Source: Candidatus Saccharimonadota bacterium (GTDB taxonomy: Bacteria; Patescibacteriota; Saccharimonadia; Saccharimonadales; Saccharimonadaceae). From it: DNA of 64,000 nucleotides. Made by a program: the position numbers and the translations under genes. The stretch's first letter is position 1. The number at the start of each line of letters is the position of its first letter. The notes below the pieces were generated by a model. It was given only the letters and a program-made list of their open reading frames with translations. It was not told where the DNA came from and did no database searches. The stretch is taken from contig CAJPUO010000002.1 in the NCBI GenBank assembly GCA_905373795.1, positions 62,001 to 126,000 on the forward strand, read 5' to 3'. This document shows, in pieces, positions 51,924-60,963 of the stretch.

Positions 51924-52666
51924 TTGCGGCAGATCAGCCGACATGCTTTCCGCTTGATCTGTTGGTTGCGGTTTCGTCGAAAGACGACGGCACCATGCTC
52001 AATCGTATTCGCGGTCGCCACGTAGCTGAGATAGTGAATAATCGGCGGCGGTTTTGCGATCAAATCGGCGTTAAGTATGACGACGTTGTTTATCACGTGA
52101 TTTCATATGATCAAGCGCAAACTTTTGATACTACCATCGAAGTCACTGAAACTGACACGACCCAACACAACAACGAGGGGATTTTTGCTGACGCGCTATA
52201 TACCGAAATGGCTGGTGTAGGATTGTTCCTGCCAGTGGCGGACTGTATCGCCACCGTCATCTATGATCCAAAACGCCGGGCGCTTATGCTGGCGCATTTG
52301 GGTCGGCATTCGACGGTTGCGCAGTTAATGCCTCGGGCAGTTCGGTATTTTGTCGAGCGCGGTAGCCAGGCAAAAGATTTACAAATTTGGATGTCGCCAA
52401 GCATCACCCAGAAAAATTATCGTATGGATTATTTCAATCATATAAATGATACGAATTGGCAAAATTTCTGCCGTCAAACGGCTGACGGAATTTATCTGGA
52501 TATGCAAGGATTTAATCGTTCGTTGGCCGTCCGGGCGGGCGTTCCTGGTGATAACATTTTCATTTCGCCAATTGATACGGCAGATGATTCAAATTATTTC
52601 TCACATTCAGCTGGCGATACAGGGGGAAGATTCGCAGTGCTGGCAGAGATAAAATCTACTAAATGA
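51920..52666 (+). CDS. YfiH/PgeF-family (laccase-domain) purine nucleoside phosphorylase-like protein
   Basis: 248 aa from ATG 51920, overlapping the rsmA stop as ATGA; upstream in-frame starts lie deep in rsmA. Family members are cytosolic zinc proteins with purine nucleoside/adenosine activity (formerly called polyphenol laccases). EGIFADALYTEMAGVGLFLP, VADCIATVIYDPKR (metal Cys) and MLAHLGRHSTVAQLM (metal His) correspond to the core; the C-terminal HSAGDTGGRFAVL fits. The canonical AHxGWRG is altered to AHLGRHS, so activity may differ. Nucleoside scavenging would suit a strain with little nucleotide biosynthesis. Confidence 0.8.
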   Translation: MIAADQPTCFPLDLLVAVSSKDDGTMLNRIRGRHVAEIVNNRRRFCDQIGVKYDDVVYHVISYDQAQTFDTTIEVTETDTTQHNNEGIFADALYTEMAGVGLFLPVADCIATVIYDPKRRALMLAHLGRHSTVAQLMPRAVRYFVERGSQAKDLQIWMSPSITQKNYRMDYFNHINDTNWQNFCRQTADGIYLDMQGFNRSLAVRAGVPGDNIFISPIDTADDSNYFSHSAGDTGGRFAVLAEIKSTK

Positions 52667-52669
52667 GCT

Positions 52670-52683
52670 CCAAGACGTCTTGG
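52670..52683. other. palindrome CCAAGACGTCTTGG
   Basis: Perfect 14-bp palindrome just after the PgeF-like gene, with no T tract. It could form a short hairpin (5-bp stem, 4-nt loop) or be a protein site. Otherwise the gap to the next gene holds only a promoter. Confidence 0.3.
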
Positions 52684-52718
52684 CAATGTTGTGTGCTATC
52701 TTGATTAGTATTAGTATA

Positions 52719-52747
52719 TTGCTAAAAAAATAAAGTATAAGTATAAT
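52719..52747 (+). promoter_or_regulatory. promoter of BspA-like surface gene 1
   Basis: TTGCTA (52719-52724), 17-bp spacer, TATAAT (52742-52747), 8 nt before ATG 52756. The spacer and -10 (AAAGTATAAGTATAAT) are nearly the same as in the promoter of the paralog. Confidence 0.7.
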
Positions 52748-52755
52748 GGTACCAA

Positions 52756-54267
52756 ATGAATAGATGTTGGAAAACAAAAAGGCTGGAATTTGGATTGGCC
52801 ATCAAGGCGTTGGCCGTGACAATAGGTGTGCTAACAGCGTTTTCTGGTCCTATGTTTTACCCGCCAAAAGCTGTCGCCGACGCCATCAATGACACAGATT
52901 TTGTGTTTACCGTGGACACGCGCAAATCTGGGTCGCCAGATACCCAGTTCGTCATTCCGATAAGAGGAGGCGGATATAATTATACTATCGATTGTAATAA
53001 TGATGGTACGGTTGAAGCAACCGCTCAGACTGGATCTTATACTTGCAGCTACGCTACGCCTGGCGTATATACGATTCGTATCGGAGGTATGTTTCCAGAG
53101 TTTTATCTCAATAACGGCGGCGATAAATTGAAGATGATTTCTATTGATCAGTGGGGGAAGAATAAATGGAGATCGTTGGTGGCTTCGTTTTACGGTGCTG
53201 CAAATATGGATATAAAGGCGATTGATACTCCCGATTTGTCGCAGACTGACTCGATATACTCTGTCTTTAGAGGCAATACTTCTCTCAAGGGTGAGAATGC
53301 TAACTGGAATTGGAACACCTCGACCGTTACTAATATGGGTAGTGCGTTTAGCGATACTGAAAATTTCAATCAAAACATCGGGTCGTGGGATGTGTCTAAC
53401 GTTGTTTTTGCTGGCGGTTTATTTAATAATGCGACATCATTCAATAATGGCGACAGCGATTCAATTAAAAACTGGAACACTGGTAAAATGACTGCAATGA
53501 ATGCAATGTTTCAAAACGCAGTTAAGTTTAATCAGCCGATAGGGTCGTGGGATGTTTCGAAAGCCGAGTTGATGAGTGAAATGTTTAATGGTGCTCGCGC
53601 TTTTAATCAATCTTTGGCGGGCTGGCGGCTAGATTCGTTAGTTTCGACAACCGGTTTGCCCAACAGCTATTGGTCTGGCGCTCCTAGAATGTTGAATAAT
53701 AGCGGCTTGTCTACGAAAAATTATGATGCTACTTTGATATCTTGGAATATTCAATCAACTAACTCACCACTTATACTAGGAGCCGCCGGGTTGAAATATT
53801 GCACTGCTGATGCGGCTAGAAAAAATCTAATCAAGCCAGTCGCCGACGGCGGGCATGGCTGGACTATCAATGGCGATGCAAAGGAGTGTCCGAAGCATAC
53901 TGTAGTTTTTGATACCCAGGGCGGAATGGCAATTGCCAACCAAGAAGTTGTTTTTACTGATAAAATTACCGCGCCAGCTGTGCCAAATCGGCAGGGTTAT
54001 ACTTTTGCTGGGTGGTATACGGATAACACTTTTGCGAGAGCCTGGAACTTTGCTGTCGATACTATGCCAGACAGTAATTTAACTTTATATGCAAAGTGGA
54101 TCAAGAATCCTAAGTCTGTTGCAACAAGCGGTGGTGCTTCGGAAAACAATTCAAGCTCATCAACCAAGCTGGCCGAGACTGGCTCGGATGTGTCAATGCT
54201 TCTTTTTGCGACTGCTGGATTTATAGTGACTGGATTTATTCTAATTAAATTAATAAAACAAATTTAA
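52756..54267 (+). CDS. BspA-like (DUF285) surface protein with LPxTG-like anchor, copy 1
   Basis: 503 aa. Signal-like segment (about 12-38, cleavage probably near AVADA), an N-terminal beta-domain (TDFVFTVDTRKSGSPDTQF), DUF285 repeats of the NFNQNIGSWDVSNV/FNQPIGSWDVSKA type (about 180-300), an intermediate domain with cysteines (LKYCTADAARK), a Listeria-Bacteroides repeat (NRQGYTFAGWYTDNTFARAW, then LTLYAKW), a Ser/Asn linker, and LAETG plus membrane helix and short basic tail, a sortase-type signal. Such repeats serve adhesion; tandem copy 2 follows. Confidence 0.88.
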   Translation: MNRCWKTKRLEFGLAIKALAVTIGVLTAFSGPMFYPPKAVADAINDTDFVFTVDTRKSGSPDTQFVIPIRGGGYNYTIDCNNDGTVEATAQTGSYTCSYATPGVYTIRIGGMFPEFYLNNGGDKLKMISIDQWGKNKWRSLVASFYGAANMDIKAIDTPDLSQTDSIYSVFRGNTSLKGENANWNWNTSTVTNMGSAFSDTENFNQNIGSWDVSNVVFAGGLFNNATSFNNGDSDSIKNWNTGKMTAMNAMFQNAVKFNQPIGSWDVSKAELMSEMFNGARAFNQSLAGWRLDSLVSTTGLPNSYWSGAPRMLNNSGLSTKNYDATLISWNIQSTNSPLILGAAGLKYCTADAARKNLIKPVADGGHGWTINGDAKECPKHTVVFDTQGGMAIANQEVVFTDKITAPAVPNRQGYTFAGWYTDNTFARAWNFAVDTMPDSNLTLYAKWIKNPKSVATSGGASENNSSSSTKLAETGSDVSMLLFATAGFIVTGFILIKLIKQI

Positions 54268-54417
54268 TTTGTTGGCTATAACATGAAGGTAGGTAGCATT
54301 TATGTTTAGTTAGAGATATGCTAATTTGGTAATTAGTTTATTGATGCTCTATTGACCTTTTTGCAACTTTCGTCTTGATGCGCGATCTGTTGTTTGCTGA
54401 ACGATCCGTAAAATCTA

Positions 54418-54446
54418 TTGTCAAAAAGCTAAAGCATAAGTACAAT
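54418..54446 (+). promoter_or_regulatory. promoter of BspA-like surface gene 2
   Basis: TTGTCA (54418-54423), 17-bp spacer, TACAAT (54441-54446), 13 nt before ATG 54460. It retains the AAAGCATAAGTACAAT version of the copy 1 promoter. Confidence 0.7.
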
Positions 54447-54459
54447 AATAATAATCATC

Positions 54460-55965
54460 ATGAATAAACATTTTAGAGTAACGAAAATACAGAAATTTAA
54501 GCTGCCACTAAGGTCGCTGATTTTAGTGTCTGGTGTCTTGTCGGTGCTTGTTGCATCAACACTCTATTCGCCAAAAGTCGCAGCTGACGCTATCAACAAC
54601 ACAGACTTCGTATTTACTGTTGATACCAGAAAGCCGGGGTCGCCAAACACTCAGTTTGTTATTCCGACAAGCGGTTCAGGATACAATTATACTGTTGACT
54701 GCAATAATGACGGTGTAACTGAGGTATCTGGGCAGACTGCCTCTTATACTTGTAGTTACGCTACGCCGGGGATCTACACTATACGCATTGGCGGCGCCTT
54801 TTCATGGTTTATCGTGAATGGTAGGGGTGATAGGCTAAAACTGCTTTCGATCGATCAATGGGGTACGAACAAGTGGAAGAATATGCGTTCTGCCTTTGCT
54901 GGCGCGGAGAATATGGATGTCAAGGCAACTGATACGCCAGATTTAAGCCAAACTACCGATTTATCGTGGATGTTTATCGGAAATAAATCGCTAAAAGGCG
55001 AGTCTGCTAACTGGAATTGGAATACATCAACTATTACTAAAATGCCGGGCGTCTTTCAAAATGCAAACCAGTTTAATCAAAATATAGGTTCTTGGGATGT
55101 TTCAAATGTGACTGATACCGCTGCTATGTTTAGCGGCGCTAGCACTTTCAATAACGGAGGTAGCGATTCTATTGCGAATTGGAATACATCGAATCTCGTG
55201 ATTGCAAATGATATGTTCCGAAAGGCAGCGTCGTTCAACCAGCCGATTGGCTCGTGGGATATGAAGAAAGTGCAGTTTCTTGTTCGTTTTTTAAGCGATG
55301 CGACTTCGTTCAATCAATCGCTAGCTGCTTGGCGATTGGATTCGTTGGTTATTTTGCCGGGAAAACCGTTGTCTGGTGCGGCGGCCGCGCTTGATCATAC
55401 AGCGATTTCGCGCCAGAATTACGATGCTATGCTAATTGCTTGGAATGCGCAGAATCTAAAATCGCCAATGTCGCTTGGTGCGGCTGGTTTGAAATTTTGT
55501 GCAGCTGCTTCGGCGCGGGCTAACATCTTGAAGCCTGTTGCTGACGGCGGACACGGCTGGACAATCACTAGCGATGGAAAATTGTGTACAAAACATAAAG
55601 TAACATTTGATTCGCAATCTGGTTCTGCGGTGGCAGATGAAATGGTTAGCTATACTGATAAAATTACCGCGCCAGCTGAGCCGACTCGTCAGGGTTATAC
55701 TTTTGCTGGGTGGTACACGGATACTGCTTTTACGACGGCTTGGAACTTCGCAAATGACACGATGCCGGATAACAACTTAACTTTGTATGCAAAATGGACT
55801 AAAAATCCTGATCATGCCTCTCTAGATACGGTGAATAATAATCCAAATAGTAGCTCAAAGCCATCGGCTAAATTAGCCGATACGGGCGTAGATATGGTAT
55901 CGTCTTTTTCTGCGGCCGCTATGTTCGTGCTGTTTGGCGCTGTTATATTAAAGCGCGGCAGGTAA
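54460..55965 (+). CDS. BspA-like (DUF285) surface protein with LPxTG-like anchor, copy 2
   Basis: 501 aa with the same order of parts as copy 1: signal region ending near AADAINN, TDFVFTVDTRKPGSPNTQF, DUF285 repeats (FNQNIGSWDVSNVTDTAAMF), Cys-containing LKFCAAASARANI, Listeria-Bacteroides repeat (TRQGYTFAGWYTDTAF), and LADTG followed by a membrane helix and KRGR. Similarity is high in the first and last thirds, lower in the repeat middle. Duplication of gene and promoter suggests related but divergent binding. The 192-bp gap before it holds no gene beyond the promoter. Confidence 0.88.
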   Translation: MNKHFRVTKIQKFKLPLRSLILVSGVLSVLVASTLYSPKVAADAINNTDFVFTVDTRKPGSPNTQFVIPTSGSGYNYTVDCNNDGVTEVSGQTASYTCSYATPGIYTIRIGGAFSWFIVNGRGDRLKLLSIDQWGTNKWKNMRSAFAGAENMDVKATDTPDLSQTTDLSWMFIGNKSLKGESANWNWNTSTITKMPGVFQNANQFNQNIGSWDVSNVTDTAAMFSGASTFNNGGSDSIANWNTSNLVIANDMFRKAASFNQPIGSWDMKKVQFLVRFLSDATSFNQSLAAWRLDSLVILPGKPLSGAAAALDHTAISRQNYDAMLIAWNAQNLKSPMSLGAAGLKFCAAASARANILKPVADGGHGWTITSDGKLCTKHKVTFDSQSGSAVADEMVSYTDKITAPAEPTRQGYTFAGWYTDTAFTTAWNFANDTMPDNNLTLYAKWTKNPDHASLDTVNNNPNSSSKPSAKLADTGVDMVSSFSAAAMFVLFGAVILKRGR

Positions 55966-56052
55966 TTTAATAGCGGTGCGCAATCGAGAAGGCTTCTACT
56001 TGTGGCAAGTATGCTAGAAATTCCTTTTCGTTCATTTTTGCCAAGGGGGTGA

Positions 56053-56058
56053 TATAAT
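56053..56058 (+). promoter_or_regulatory. -10 box of metG, leaderless type
   Basis: TATAAT, 7 nt before ATG 56066. Confidence 0.65.
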
Positions 56059-56065
56059 ATATATC

Positions 56066-57577
56066 ATGACTAAACAACACGCCTACATTACCACTGCTAT
56101 TCCTTATGTCAACGGTTTGCCGCACATTGGGCATGCCATGGACTACATGTTGGCGGATGTGTGGGCGCGGTATCAGCAGCAAAATGGTCGTGAAGTACGT
56201 TTCCAGACGGGCGTGGATGAGCATGGCAATAAAATTGCTGCCAAGGCTGCCAGCCAAAATCAGACACCACAAGCCTATGTCGACCAAATGCATGGCAATT
56301 TCCAAAACATGATTGCCGAGTTGAATATTTCAGCGACGGATTTTATCCGCACAACTGACCCGCATCACGTTAGTGCGGTGCAGTATATTTGGCAGAAACT
56401 TGCTGCGGCCGGTTACATCTACAAAGGCACTTATGAGGGCTGGTATTGTCAGGGCTGCGAGGCGTTCGTCACTGACAAAGAAGCGGCTGAAAATAATGGC
56501 ATTTGTCCTGATCATCAGTCGCCGTACCAACGGCTGAGCGAGGAAAATTATTATTTCAAAACCAGTGCTTTTTCGGAGAACATTCGCCAGGCCATTGAAT
56601 CAAACAAGATGAAAATTGTGCCTGAATTTCGCAAAAAAGAATTTTTGGAGTTGATGAAAGATGGCCTGAAAGATGTGTCAATTTCGCGTCCGCGCAAGAA
56701 CCTCAGCTGGGGTGTGCCGGTGCCGGGCGACGACACGCAGGTGATGTATGTTTGGCTGGATGCGCTGAGTAATTACATCACGGTCATTGGTTATCCTGAC
56801 CGAGCTGATGAATGGCAGGCATTTTGGCCGGCGGATGTGCAGGTGATCGGCAAGGATATCCTTCGTTTTCATGCCGGGATTTGGCCGGCGATGCTGATGG
56901 CGCTGGATTTGCCGCTGCCAAAGGCGCTGTTGGTGCACGGATTTATCAATGTTGGTGGTACCAAAATGAGTAAGAGTCTCGGTAATGGCGTTGGTCCCGC
57001 TGACATCATCCCGCATTATGGTGTCGAGGCCTTTCGCTATTATTTCCTGCGCCACGTGCCAACACAAGATGACGGTGACTTTACTTGGGAGAAGTTTGAA
57101 GCGGCTTATAACGGCGAGCTAGGTAATGATCTCGGTAATTTGGTGCAGCGGGTGGCAAAGATGGTGCAGAGTTATCAAGCCGGCGTTATTGGCGATGCGC
57201 CGCAATCTGAGCACGATATGGGGCCGTACCGTGCCGATATGGAGTCTTTGAATTTTAACCTAGCAATTGATGAAATTTGGCAGATTATCCGTTCGCTCAA
57301 TCAATACATCGAGCGCGTGCAACCATGGCAGGTTGCTAAAAAACGCGACAAAGATCCAGAGGCGGAAGCACATTTGGGCGAGATTTTGGCGCATGCCAGC
57401 GGTACGTTGCTTCAAGTATCCAACATGCTTCGTCCATTTATGCCGCAAACTGCTGAGAAAATTCACGACATGTTTGCCAGTGGTGTCGTGCCGTCAGAGC
57501 TGACACCATTATTCCCGCGCAAATATCTACATACGTCCGATCCGCGCGCCCCAAAAGTAGAAGCCCAGGGTAAATAA
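56066..57577 (+). CDS. metG: methionyl-tRNA synthetase
   Basis: 503 aa. Charges tRNA-Met. Class I HIGH-equivalent PYVNGLPHIGHAM, CP insert with GWYCQGCEAF and ICPDHQ cysteines for one zinc knuckle, and KMSKS in GGTKMSKSLGNG. The C-terminal EMAP-like tRNA-binding domain found in many bacterial enzymes is absent, giving a short form. Neighbouring TatD gene follows by 26 bp. Confidence 0.96.
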   Translation: MTKQHAYITTAIPYVNGLPHIGHAMDYMLADVWARYQQQNGREVRFQTGVDEHGNKIAAKAASQNQTPQAYVDQMHGNFQNMIAELNISATDFIRTTDPHHVSAVQYIWQKLAAAGYIYKGTYEGWYCQGCEAFVTDKEAAENNGICPDHQSPYQRLSEENYYFKTSAFSENIRQAIESNKMKIVPEFRKKEFLELMKDGLKDVSISRPRKNLSWGVPVPGDDTQVMYVWLDALSNYITVIGYPDRADEWQAFWPADVQVIGKDILRFHAGIWPAMLMALDLPLPKALLVHGFINVGGTKMSKSLGNGVGPADIIPHYGVEAFRYYFLRHVPTQDDGDFTWEKFEAAYNGELGNDLGNLVQRVAKMVQSYQAGVIGDAPQSEHDMGPYRADMESLNFNLAIDEIWQIIRSLNQYIERVQPWQVAKKRDKDPEAEAHLGEILAHASGTLLQVSNMLRPFMPQTAEKIHDMFASGVVPSELTPLFPRKYLHTSDPRAPKVEAQGK

Positions 57578-57603
57578 TAATGATTCTGACGGCGGAGAAT
57601 AGT

Positions 57604-58398
57604 ATGGCGGCAGACTTACGCTTGATTGACTCGCACTGTCATCTGCATGATACCGAGTTTTTCGCGGACAATCGCGAGGAGCTGTATCAGCAAACAATCG
57701 CGGCGGGCATCGGCATGATTTGTGTTGGTACTGACGAGCGCAGCAGTCGACAAGCAGTAGAGTTTGCCGCGAATCGCGACTATACTTGGGCGGCAGTTGG
57801 CGTTCATCCGCATGACAGCAAAGATGGCTGGAATGAGGTGGAGCAACTGCTTAAAAGCAGAGAGGATAATTCGCCGATTGTGGCGATTGGCGAGATCGGT
57901 CTTGATTATTATTACAATCACAGCCCGCGCGATGTGCAGATTCAGGCGCTGGAGGCGCAGCTGCAGCTGGCAATAGATTATGATTTGCCAGTTAGTTTTC
58001 ACATTCGCGATGGCGCAGCTGGCCAGATATCAGTGTGGGATGATTTTTGGCCGATTTTTGATAATTTCCATGACCTGCGCGGTGTACTGCACAGTTTTAC
58101 TGATACGCGCCTTAATTTAGACAAGGGGTTTGCTCGCGGATTGTACGTTGGTTTGAATGGAATTAGCACTTTTACTAAAGACCAAGCACAGCGGGAATTA
58201 TTCGCCTCCATTCCGTTGGAGCGGTTATTATTAGAGACCGACGCACCGTTCTTGACACCAAAGCCATTTCGTGGTAAGATGAATATGCCAAGATATGTAG
58301 AACTGGTAGCGAAATATTGGGCGGATAATCGAAACATACCTTTTGACGATTTGTCTGAAGCTACGGTTCGCAATACTAAGAACCTTTTTGGCATATAA
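57604..58398 (+). CDS. tatD: TatD-family metal-dependent DNase
   Basis: 264 aa from ATG 57604 (GGAG 8 nt upstream), giving the standard start LRLIDSHCHLHD. An alternative in-frame ATG at 57580 would add 8 residues. Metal ligands: HCH in DSHCHLHD, Glu in EIGLDYYYNHS, His in VSFHIRDG, and Asp in LLETDAPFLTPKP, as in the TIM-barrel TatD/YcfH nucleases. Probable DNA-repair or turnover exonuclease. Confidence 0.92.
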   Translation: MAADLRLIDSHCHLHDTEFFADNREELYQQTIAAGIGMICVGTDERSSRQAVEFAANRDYTWAAVGVHPHDSKDGWNEVEQLLKSREDNSPIVAIGEIGLDYYYNHSPRDVQIQALEAQLQLAIDYDLPVSFHIRDGAAGQISVWDDFWPIFDNFHDLRGVLHSFTDTRLNLDKGFARGLYVGLNGISTFTKDQAQRELFASIPLERLLLETDAPFLTPKPFRGKMNMPRYVELVAKYWADNRNIPFDDLSEATVRNTKNLFGI

Positions 58399-58411
58399 GT
58401 GGAGAGAAAAT

Positions 58412-58762
58412 ATGAACAAGGGAAGAGTAACTGGGCCAGATAGCTTAAATTTGAAAACACCAGAAAGAGACGGCAAGATGTCTCAGAGCGTGAGGGTGCC
58501 GGAGCGGTCTTATAATAATAAAGCGAAAGGTGAGCTTCCTGCTAATGAGGTTGGTAATTTTTATAAAACTGGCGGTATTGAAGGCGGCGCGGCGATCAAG
58601 TCAACGCTAATTTATTCTGATGGCGCTGAAAAGCAAGTAAACTATACTGATTACAGAAGAACTTTGGAGGCTGTGAAGAATCCTGAAAAAAAGGCTATAC
58701 AGGAAGTTTTGTCTATGGGCGCTAACCTTGGTGCATTTCGTGCAGAGAAAGCAGAGGGCTAA
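58412..58762 (+). CDS. conserved-looking small protein, unknown function
   Basis: 116 aa, ATG 58412 with GGAGAG 6-7 nt upstream. Polar, no membrane helix; the N-terminus is extended and basic (GRVTGPDSLNLKTPERDGK), the C-terminal half helical (DYRRTLEAVKNPEKKAIQEV). 13 bp after tatD and 3 bp before the next unknown, so part of an operon with cysteine desulfurase downstream. No family recognised. Confidence 0.7.
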   Translation: MNKGRVTGPDSLNLKTPERDGKMSQSVRVPERSYNNKAKGELPANEVGNFYKTGGIEGGAAIKSTLIYSDGAEKQVNYTDYRRTLEAVKNPEKKAIQEVLSMGANLGAFRAEKAEG

Positions 58763-58765
58763 TAA

Positions 58766-59203
58766 GTGCCGAGCATTCTTAAAAAAGCTCTGAAGTTAGT
58801 TTTTGCTGATGACGGCAGTACTGGTTTGGTTGCTGCTCTGAAAAAGAAAAACCGACCGCTGAAAAAATTTACCGAGCGCGAGTTGATTCAATTAGAAAGC
58901 GAGATTGGCGCAACTATTTTTGGTGAAAAGCCAGCTAATGTAACGCGGCGGGAATTTTTTAATTTAGATAAAGACACGTGGATTTGGTACGAAGAAATTG
59001 TTGATAAAGATGGCAAAAAACAGGAGTTGACGACACGCTACGAAGTGCAGCCAAAGGGTATTTTGAAAGTTCAGCCGAATTATCGGTACAGCTATCTGGA
59101 GGGAGACGAGTTGCAAAATTTTGTACTGGCGGTTAAAGAATATTACGAACGAGTTTCCCGGGATCTATATAAGCGCGATCCGCAGACTGGTTATCGTCTC
59201 TGA
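58766..59203 (+). CDS. conserved-looking protein, unknown function
   Basis: 145 aa from GTG 58766, almost directly after the previous stop. Mixed alpha/beta composition with KFTERELIQLESEIGATIFG, a charged beta-rich centre (WYEEIVDKDGKKQELTTRYE) and FVLAVKEYYERVSRDLYKRD at the C-terminus. No signal or membrane helix, no motif I recognise. Pairing with the 116-aa gene suggests a joint role. Confidence 0.72.
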   Translation: MPSILKKALKLVFADDGSTGLVAALKKKNRPLKKFTERELIQLESEIGATIFGEKPANVTRREFFNLDKDTWIWYEEIVDKDGKKQELTTRYEVQPKGILKVQPNYRYSYLEGDELQNFVLAVKEYYERVSRDLYKRDPQTGYRL

Positions 59204-59209
59204 TATAAT
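59204..59209 (+). promoter_or_regulatory. -10 box of cysteine desulfurase, leaderless type
   Basis: TATAAT, 6 nt before GTG 59216. Confidence 0.6.
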
Positions 59210-59215
59210 AAAGAG

Positions 59216-60370
59216 GTGAAAGACAAATTTATATATCTTGATCACGCTGCTGCTACGCCGATGGATCTGTTGGTGATTGAAGCAATGCAGCCGTATTTTT
59301 CTGAGAAGTTTTTTAACCCGTCCAGTCCATATGCACCGGCGGTCGCCGTCAAGCGTGACTACCGCGAAGCCAAGTCGCGTATCGCGCGAGTGCTGGGCGT
59401 GGGTGCGGATGAGTTAGTGATGACGGCTGGCGCCACGGAGTCGATCAATTTGGCGTTTACCGCGGCGGGCGGCGTGAGTTTGATCTCGGCGATTGAGCAT
59501 AGCTCGGTTATCAATTCTGCAAAAGCGCGTTCTGACGTTCGGCTTATCCCACCGATGAAAAATGGACGCATCGATCCGCAGGCTGTTAAAAAACTGCTGA
59601 CGCCAGACGTTAGTTTTATAAGCATCGCGCTAGCGAATCATGAGCTCGGGTATATTCAGCCCATTGAAGAAATTGCCGAAGTTGTAAGGCTCGAGCGCAT
59701 GCGGCGCCAGGAAAATGGCGAATCAACGCCGCTTATATTTCATACCGATGCCTCGCAGACCGCGGCGCTGATGGATGTGAAAATTAAGCGGCTGGGGGTT
59801 GATTTGTTGACGCTATCGGCGGCAAAAGTTTACGGGCCAAAGCAGGTTGGTTTGCTATGGATACGGCCGGGCGTCAAGCTACAGCCGAATATCGTTGGCG
59901 GCGGTCAGGAGGCGGGCCTGCGTAGCGGCACGGAAAATGTGGCTGGTGTGGTCGGCTTTGCTACGGCGCTGAAACTAGCTGCCAAACGTCGCAGCGGTGA
60001 AGTAAAACGTCTGCGAGGTCTGCGTGATACGTTAGTAAAGAAGCTATTAGCGGCTTTCCCCGACATGATTATTTCTTCTGATCAGAAAAGATCGCTGGTT
60101 AATTTCCTCAATATTTCATTTCCTGGTGTTGATGCTGAACGATTAGTGTTTTTACTGGAAGCGCGCGGCGTGCTGGTGGCGACGGGTAGTGCTTGTGCGG
60201 CTAATTCGGGGACGCGATCACATGTTTTGGCGGCGATCGGGTTGGGTGATACGGCGATTGATGGTAGTCTGCGGCTCACCTTCGGGCGATTGAACAATGA
60301 GACGCAAGTTATGCGGGCGGCGGACGAGATTATTACTGCAGTGCGTACGGAGCAGGAGCGAACGCGATGA
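59216..60370 (+). CDS. cysteine desulfurase (NifS/IscS family)
   Basis: 384 aa, GTG start. PLP enzyme that takes sulfur from cysteine. YLDHAAATPMD start, ATESINLAF, HTDASQTAAL, the PLP lysine in LSAAKVYGPKQVG and the active-site loop GSACAANSGTRSHVL with the persulfide cysteine. The residue before the lysine is Ala where most relatives have His (SxHK), an unusual change. Three genes later comes mnmA, so sulfur for tRNA thiolation is the probable use. The ATGA overlap with the next gene couples them. Confidence 0.93.
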   Translation: MKDKFIYLDHAAATPMDLLVIEAMQPYFSEKFFNPSSPYAPAVAVKRDYREAKSRIARVLGVGADELVMTAGATESINLAFTAAGGVSLISAIEHSSVINSAKARSDVRLIPPMKNGRIDPQAVKKLLTPDVSFISIALANHELGYIQPIEEIAEVVRLERMRRQENGESTPLIFHTDASQTAALMDVKIKRLGVDLLTLSAAKVYGPKQVGLLWIRPGVKLQPNIVGGGQEAGLRSGTENVAGVVGFATALKLAAKRRSGEVKRLRGLRDTLVKKLLAAFPDMIISSDQKRSLVNFLNISFPGVDAERLVFLLEARGVLVATGSACAANSGTRSHVLAAIGLGDTAIDGSLRLTFGRLNNETQVMRAADEIITAVRTEQERTR

Positions 60371-60963
60371 TTCATCGGTTAATCGGCTTGGTGCTAATTG
60401 CAGTTGTAGTCATCGTCGGCCTGAGTTATTATTTATCGCCGGATGACTTGAAAGATTGTCCGCGCCCTGGCTCAGGGCAATGCCAAAAAGCGGGCGCCAT
60501 CATCGTTATTAGCGGCGGCGACACGGAAGCGCGTACGGCTGAGGCAGTCAAATTATATCAAACTGGCTGGGCGCCGACTATTATCTTATCTGGTGCTGCG
60601 GCCGATAAATCCGGCCCGTCTAATGCCGCCGCCATGAGAAAACAAGCCGAGGCGGCGGGTGTGCCAGCTGCGGCCTTGGTGATGGACGAACGTTCAGAGA
60701 CCACCAAACAAAACGCCCAAGAAGTGGCAAACATCATAGCGCAGCGCGGCATCAAGCGCGTCATTCTGGTCACCAGCGGCTATCACATGCGGCGGGCGCT
60801 GGCTGAGTTTTCAGCGCAACTGCCGAATGTTGAGCTGCGGGCACGCCCGACGACGCATGACAAGCATTGGAGTGCATGGTGGTGGCTGACGCCGTGGGGT
60901 TGGTGGCTGGCGGTTGGTGAATTGTTGCGGATTAGCTTGTTTGCGCTGGGGGTGTCGCGCTAA
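60367..60963 (+). CDS. YdcF/SanA-like (DUF218) membrane-anchored protein
   Basis: 198 aa. N-terminal helix (about 5-24, LIGLVLIAVVVIVGLSYYL) then a DUF218 domain: AIIVISGGDTEARTAEAVKL, APTIILSGAAAD, ERSETTKQNAQEVANI, VILVTSGYHMRRALAEF. Such proteins have roles in envelope or vancomycin tolerance (SanA) and in cofactor binding (YdcF); exact function unknown. It has a second hydrophobic C-terminal segment. Overlaps desulfurase and mnmA (stop/start TAATG). Confidence 0.85.
   Translation: MIHRLIGLVLIAVVVIVGLSYYLSPDDLKDCPRPGSGQCQKAGAIIVISGGDTEARTAEAVKLYQTGWAPTIILSGAAADKSGPSNAAAMRKQAEAAGVPAAALVMDERSETTKQNAQEVANIIAQRGIKRVILVTSGYHMRRALAEFSAQLPNVELRARPTTHDKHWSAWWWLTPWGWWLAVGELLRISLFALGVSR

Noticed and set aside
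55967..56305. 112-codon minus-strand open frame
   Set aside because: Mostly antisense to metG with no ribosome-binding site and odd composition; the plus-strand metG is certain.
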